Part shown: in pieces, positions 6,274 to 7,444 of the stretch
Layout: each line of letters starts with the position of its first letter
Numbering within the stretch: the first letter of the stretch is position 1
Origin: Actinomycetota bacterium
GTDB lineage: Bacteria; Actinomycetota; Acidimicrobiia; Acidimicrobiales; JAHWKP01
Length of the DNA: 7,444 nucleotides
Assembly (NCBI GenBank): GCA_019347775.1
Contig: JAHWKP010000086.1
Coordinates: forward strand, 1 to 7,444
Direction: 5' to 3'
Notes under the pieces: generated by a model
What the model was told of the DNA's origin: nothing
Seen by the model: only the letters and a program-made list of their open reading frames with translations
Database searches by the model: none
Position numbers and translations under genes: made by a program

Positions 6274-7044
6274 TCAGTTCCCTGACTTGATACGAGCCAG
6301 ATCGGCGCGGTCGGCGTCGTCGAACGAGTCGGGGGGATTGGCCCCGAAGACCTGACTGATCGCCGTGGATTCGACGGCCCAGTACATGACAGATTCCCGG
6401 TTCGATGAATGCCCGGGGTGGTCCGGATCGGCCCGACCCGTGTTGAGGTAGAGATCGACCAATCCGAGCAGGTGACCTGCTTCATGGAGGATCACGGCCC
6501 GTTCCACTCCAGAGGAGTTGCCTACCAGTCCACCCGTCTTGCGGACCTGATCGATGAAGATCGCCATGACGTCGCCGCGGACCGCGACTCCCAGAACCCG
6601 GTCGCTGCCTTGGAAGGTGCCGTGGACGAACAGTGCCCGGATGGTGGCCGACCCGGCCGGGCGGACTGCCAACGAGTCTGCGGTGGACTGCAATTCCCCT
6701 GCGGTCCAGTTACGGGCGCCTCCGTCGATCGTGATCGGGCCGCTTCGGCCGACGTCCCGACCTGCCACTGACGAAAGGGTGGAGACCAGGTGCGAGTAGG
6801 CGCCGCTCGAGGGCTCGGCCCCCGACTGCGCCAGCATCTCCACGGTCAGGTCCTCCCGAAGCAGCACCGGAGCGAACGAGCCAGTCGGTCCGTGGGCCCG
6901 CCTTGAGTCGACTGTGGGCGATGCGGGGGTGGCGCCGCCTCCTCCGCTCGGTGCACCGCCGCCACTGGGCCGCGGTTGCGCCTGAGTCGGCGGGCGTGGG
7001 GCGGCTACCTCGCCGCCCCGAATGTCGGGATTCTGGGCTCTCAC
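6274..7044 (-). CDS. Metzincin-like zinc metalloprotease, probably 5'-truncated
   Basis: This 256-aa protein has a low-complexity Pro/Gly/Ala-rich start (about residues 10-45) and a metalloprotease core at about 90-256. The zinc site is HEAGHLLGLVD at 187-197: His187 and His191 are ligands and Glu188 the general base. The usual third metzincin ligand position is Asp197, as in snapalysin-type enzymes, but His209 or His212 in DHPGHS is an alternative third ligand. A Met-turn (SVMYW, Met220) follows, supporting the metzincin clan. Such enzymes are normally secreted or lipid-anchored, yet no signal peptide or lipobox precedes the linker. The GTG at 7044 is the earliest start because in-frame TAG codons lie 5 and 7 codons upstream, and its only ribosome-site candidate (AGGG, 10 nt away) is weak. 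The linker may originally have followed an export signal that is now lost. The SDR gene follows at 53 bp and could be co-transcribed. The protease call is firm; target and native N-terminus are unknown. Confidence 0.75.
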   Translation of the reverse strand: MRAQNPDIRGGEVAAPRPPTQAQPRPSGGGAPSGGGGATPASPTVDSRRAHGPTGSFAPVLLREDLTVEMLAQSGAEPSSGAYSHLVSTLSSVAGRDVGRSGPITIDGGARNWTAGELQSTADSLAVRPAGSATIRALFVHGTFQGSDRVLGVAVRGDVMAIFIDQVRKTGGLVGNSSGVERAVILHEAGHLLGLVDLYLNTGRADPDHPGHSSNRESVMYWAVESTAISQVFGANPPDSFDDADRADLARIKSGN

Positions 7045-7056
7045 GGCGCTAGCGCC
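7045..7056. repeat. Perfect 12-bp palindrome between divergent gene starts
   Basis: GGCGCTAGCGCC is fully self-complementary. It begins at the base next to the metalloprotease GTG and lies 9 bp before the ATG of the rightward frame. It could be an operator or a mark of the junction where both flanking genes lose their 5' ends. Short GC-rich palindromes also arise by chance. Confidence 0.4.
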
Positions 7057-7065
7057 CTACCGCTA

Positions 7066-7444
7066 ATGGCCACGCTGCTCGCTTGGGGGCGGCGTGGTCT
7101 GGCCCAGAGGATCGAGCACGGCATGGCGATCGCCGAGCGCCTCGCCCGCAGCGGCGCCCGCGGGACGGGATGGCCCAGCGCGCTCGCGCTCATGTACGCC
7201 GAGGCCGGCGACGAGAACGCCGCCCGGGCCATCTACGAGGACCAGCTGGCCGGGGGCACGCACGCGCTGCCCCGCGGCATGTTCTGGCTCACGAGCGCCG
7301 CCCTCCTCAGCGAGCTGTGCGCGAAGCTGCACGACGCCGAGCGGGCCAGGGCCCTCTACGCCGCCCTCATCCCCCATGCGCACCGCAACGTCGTCGTGGC
7401 CTACTCGTCGTTCTGGGGGCCTGTCGAGGGCTATCTCGCGCTCC
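7066..7444 (+). CDS. TPR-rich C-terminal segment of an ATPase/cyclase or LuxR-type regulator (partial)
   Basis: This frame runs off the right edge with 126 residues visible from ATG 7066. It is alpha-helical and Ala/Leu-rich. WPSALALMYAEAGDENAARA (36-55), then LPRGMFWLTSAALLSELC (68-85) and DAERARALYAALIP (90-103) followed by RNVVVAY, resemble the C-terminal TPR region of large regulators that join an adenylate-cyclase or LuxR output domain to an AAA-type ATPase, common in Actinomycetota. This is recognition by eye, not a search. In those proteins the segment follows many hundreds of residues that are absent here, and upstream is the opposite-strand metalloprotease. The frame is open back to 6907, but no Shine-Dalgarno precedes ATG 7066, so this start is doubtful. 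Base composition is 74% GC over 7081-7440 by hand count, above its neighbours. It is most likely a 5'-truncated remnant or a misjoined fragment; a short stand-alone TPR protein is less likely. Confidence 0.6.
   Translation, partial: MATLLAWGRRGLAQRIEHGMAIAERLARSGARGTGWPSALALMYAEAGDENAARAIYEDQLAGGTHALPRGMFWLTSAALLSELCAKLHDAERARALYAALIPHAHRNVVVAYSSFWGPVEGYLAL

Noticed and set aside
7063..7383. - strand frame opposite the TPR segment
   Set aside because: The + strand reading has TPR-like helical periodicity and family resemblance; the antisense reading is low-complexity.
1..7444. Search by eye for tRNA, rRNA, CRISPR arrays, transposases, integrases, toxin-antitoxin or phage genes
   Set aside because: Nothing with the needed structure or motifs was seen; the window reads as metabolic genes plus one odd junction.

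Overview
The window is GC-rich bacterial DNA, about 65-70% GC in the lines I counted by hand. Third codon positions are mostly G or C, GTG starts are frequent, and spacing between genes is tight. This suggests a high-GC Actinomycetota-type genome, possibly environmental. That placement is inference from composition and protein style, since no rRNA or marker gene is present.

Left block (121-5258, + strand): three genes form one probable operon. The first is a 969-aa single-chain FAD/iron-sulfur 2-hydroxyacid dehydrogenase, a GlcD-like half fused to a GlcF/GlpC-like half. One base after its stop begins a 588-aa thiamine-diphosphate enzyme of the pyruvate oxidase / pyruvate:quinone dehydrogenase type. 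Sixteen bases later comes a 147-aa PPC (DUF296) protein. The simplest joint reading is a respiratory route in which a 2-hydroxyacid such as D-lactate is oxidised to a 2-ketoacid such as pyruvate. The second enzyme would then decarboxylate the ketoacid oxidatively to acetate and CO2, with both steps feeding electrons to the membrane. The PPC protein would be a regulatory or accessory partner. The substrates are inferred, not shown.

Middle block (5264-7044, - strand): a classical short-chain dehydrogenase (SDR) converges on the operon with only 5 bp between stop codons. An imperfect hairpin straddles both stops. Upstream of the SDR, on the same strand, lies a zinc metalloprotease-like protein with a metzincin-type motif and Met-turn. 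The 53-bp gap between these two genes is almost filled by two inverted repeats that overlap by two bases.

Right edge (7045-7444): after a perfect 12-bp palindrome, a + strand reading frame runs off the window. It encodes a TPR-rich segment resembling the C-terminal part of large ATPase/cyclase or LuxR-type regulators. The metalloprotease lacks an expected export signal and the TPR segment lacks its expected N-terminal domains. Both genes therefore appear to lose their 5' ends at the same spot, about 7045-7066, and base composition rises to 74% GC beyond it. This junction is the most unusual thing here: either a genomic rearrangement scar or an assembly misjoin.

I see no tRNA, rRNA, CRISPR array, transposase or convincing new defence or mobile system.
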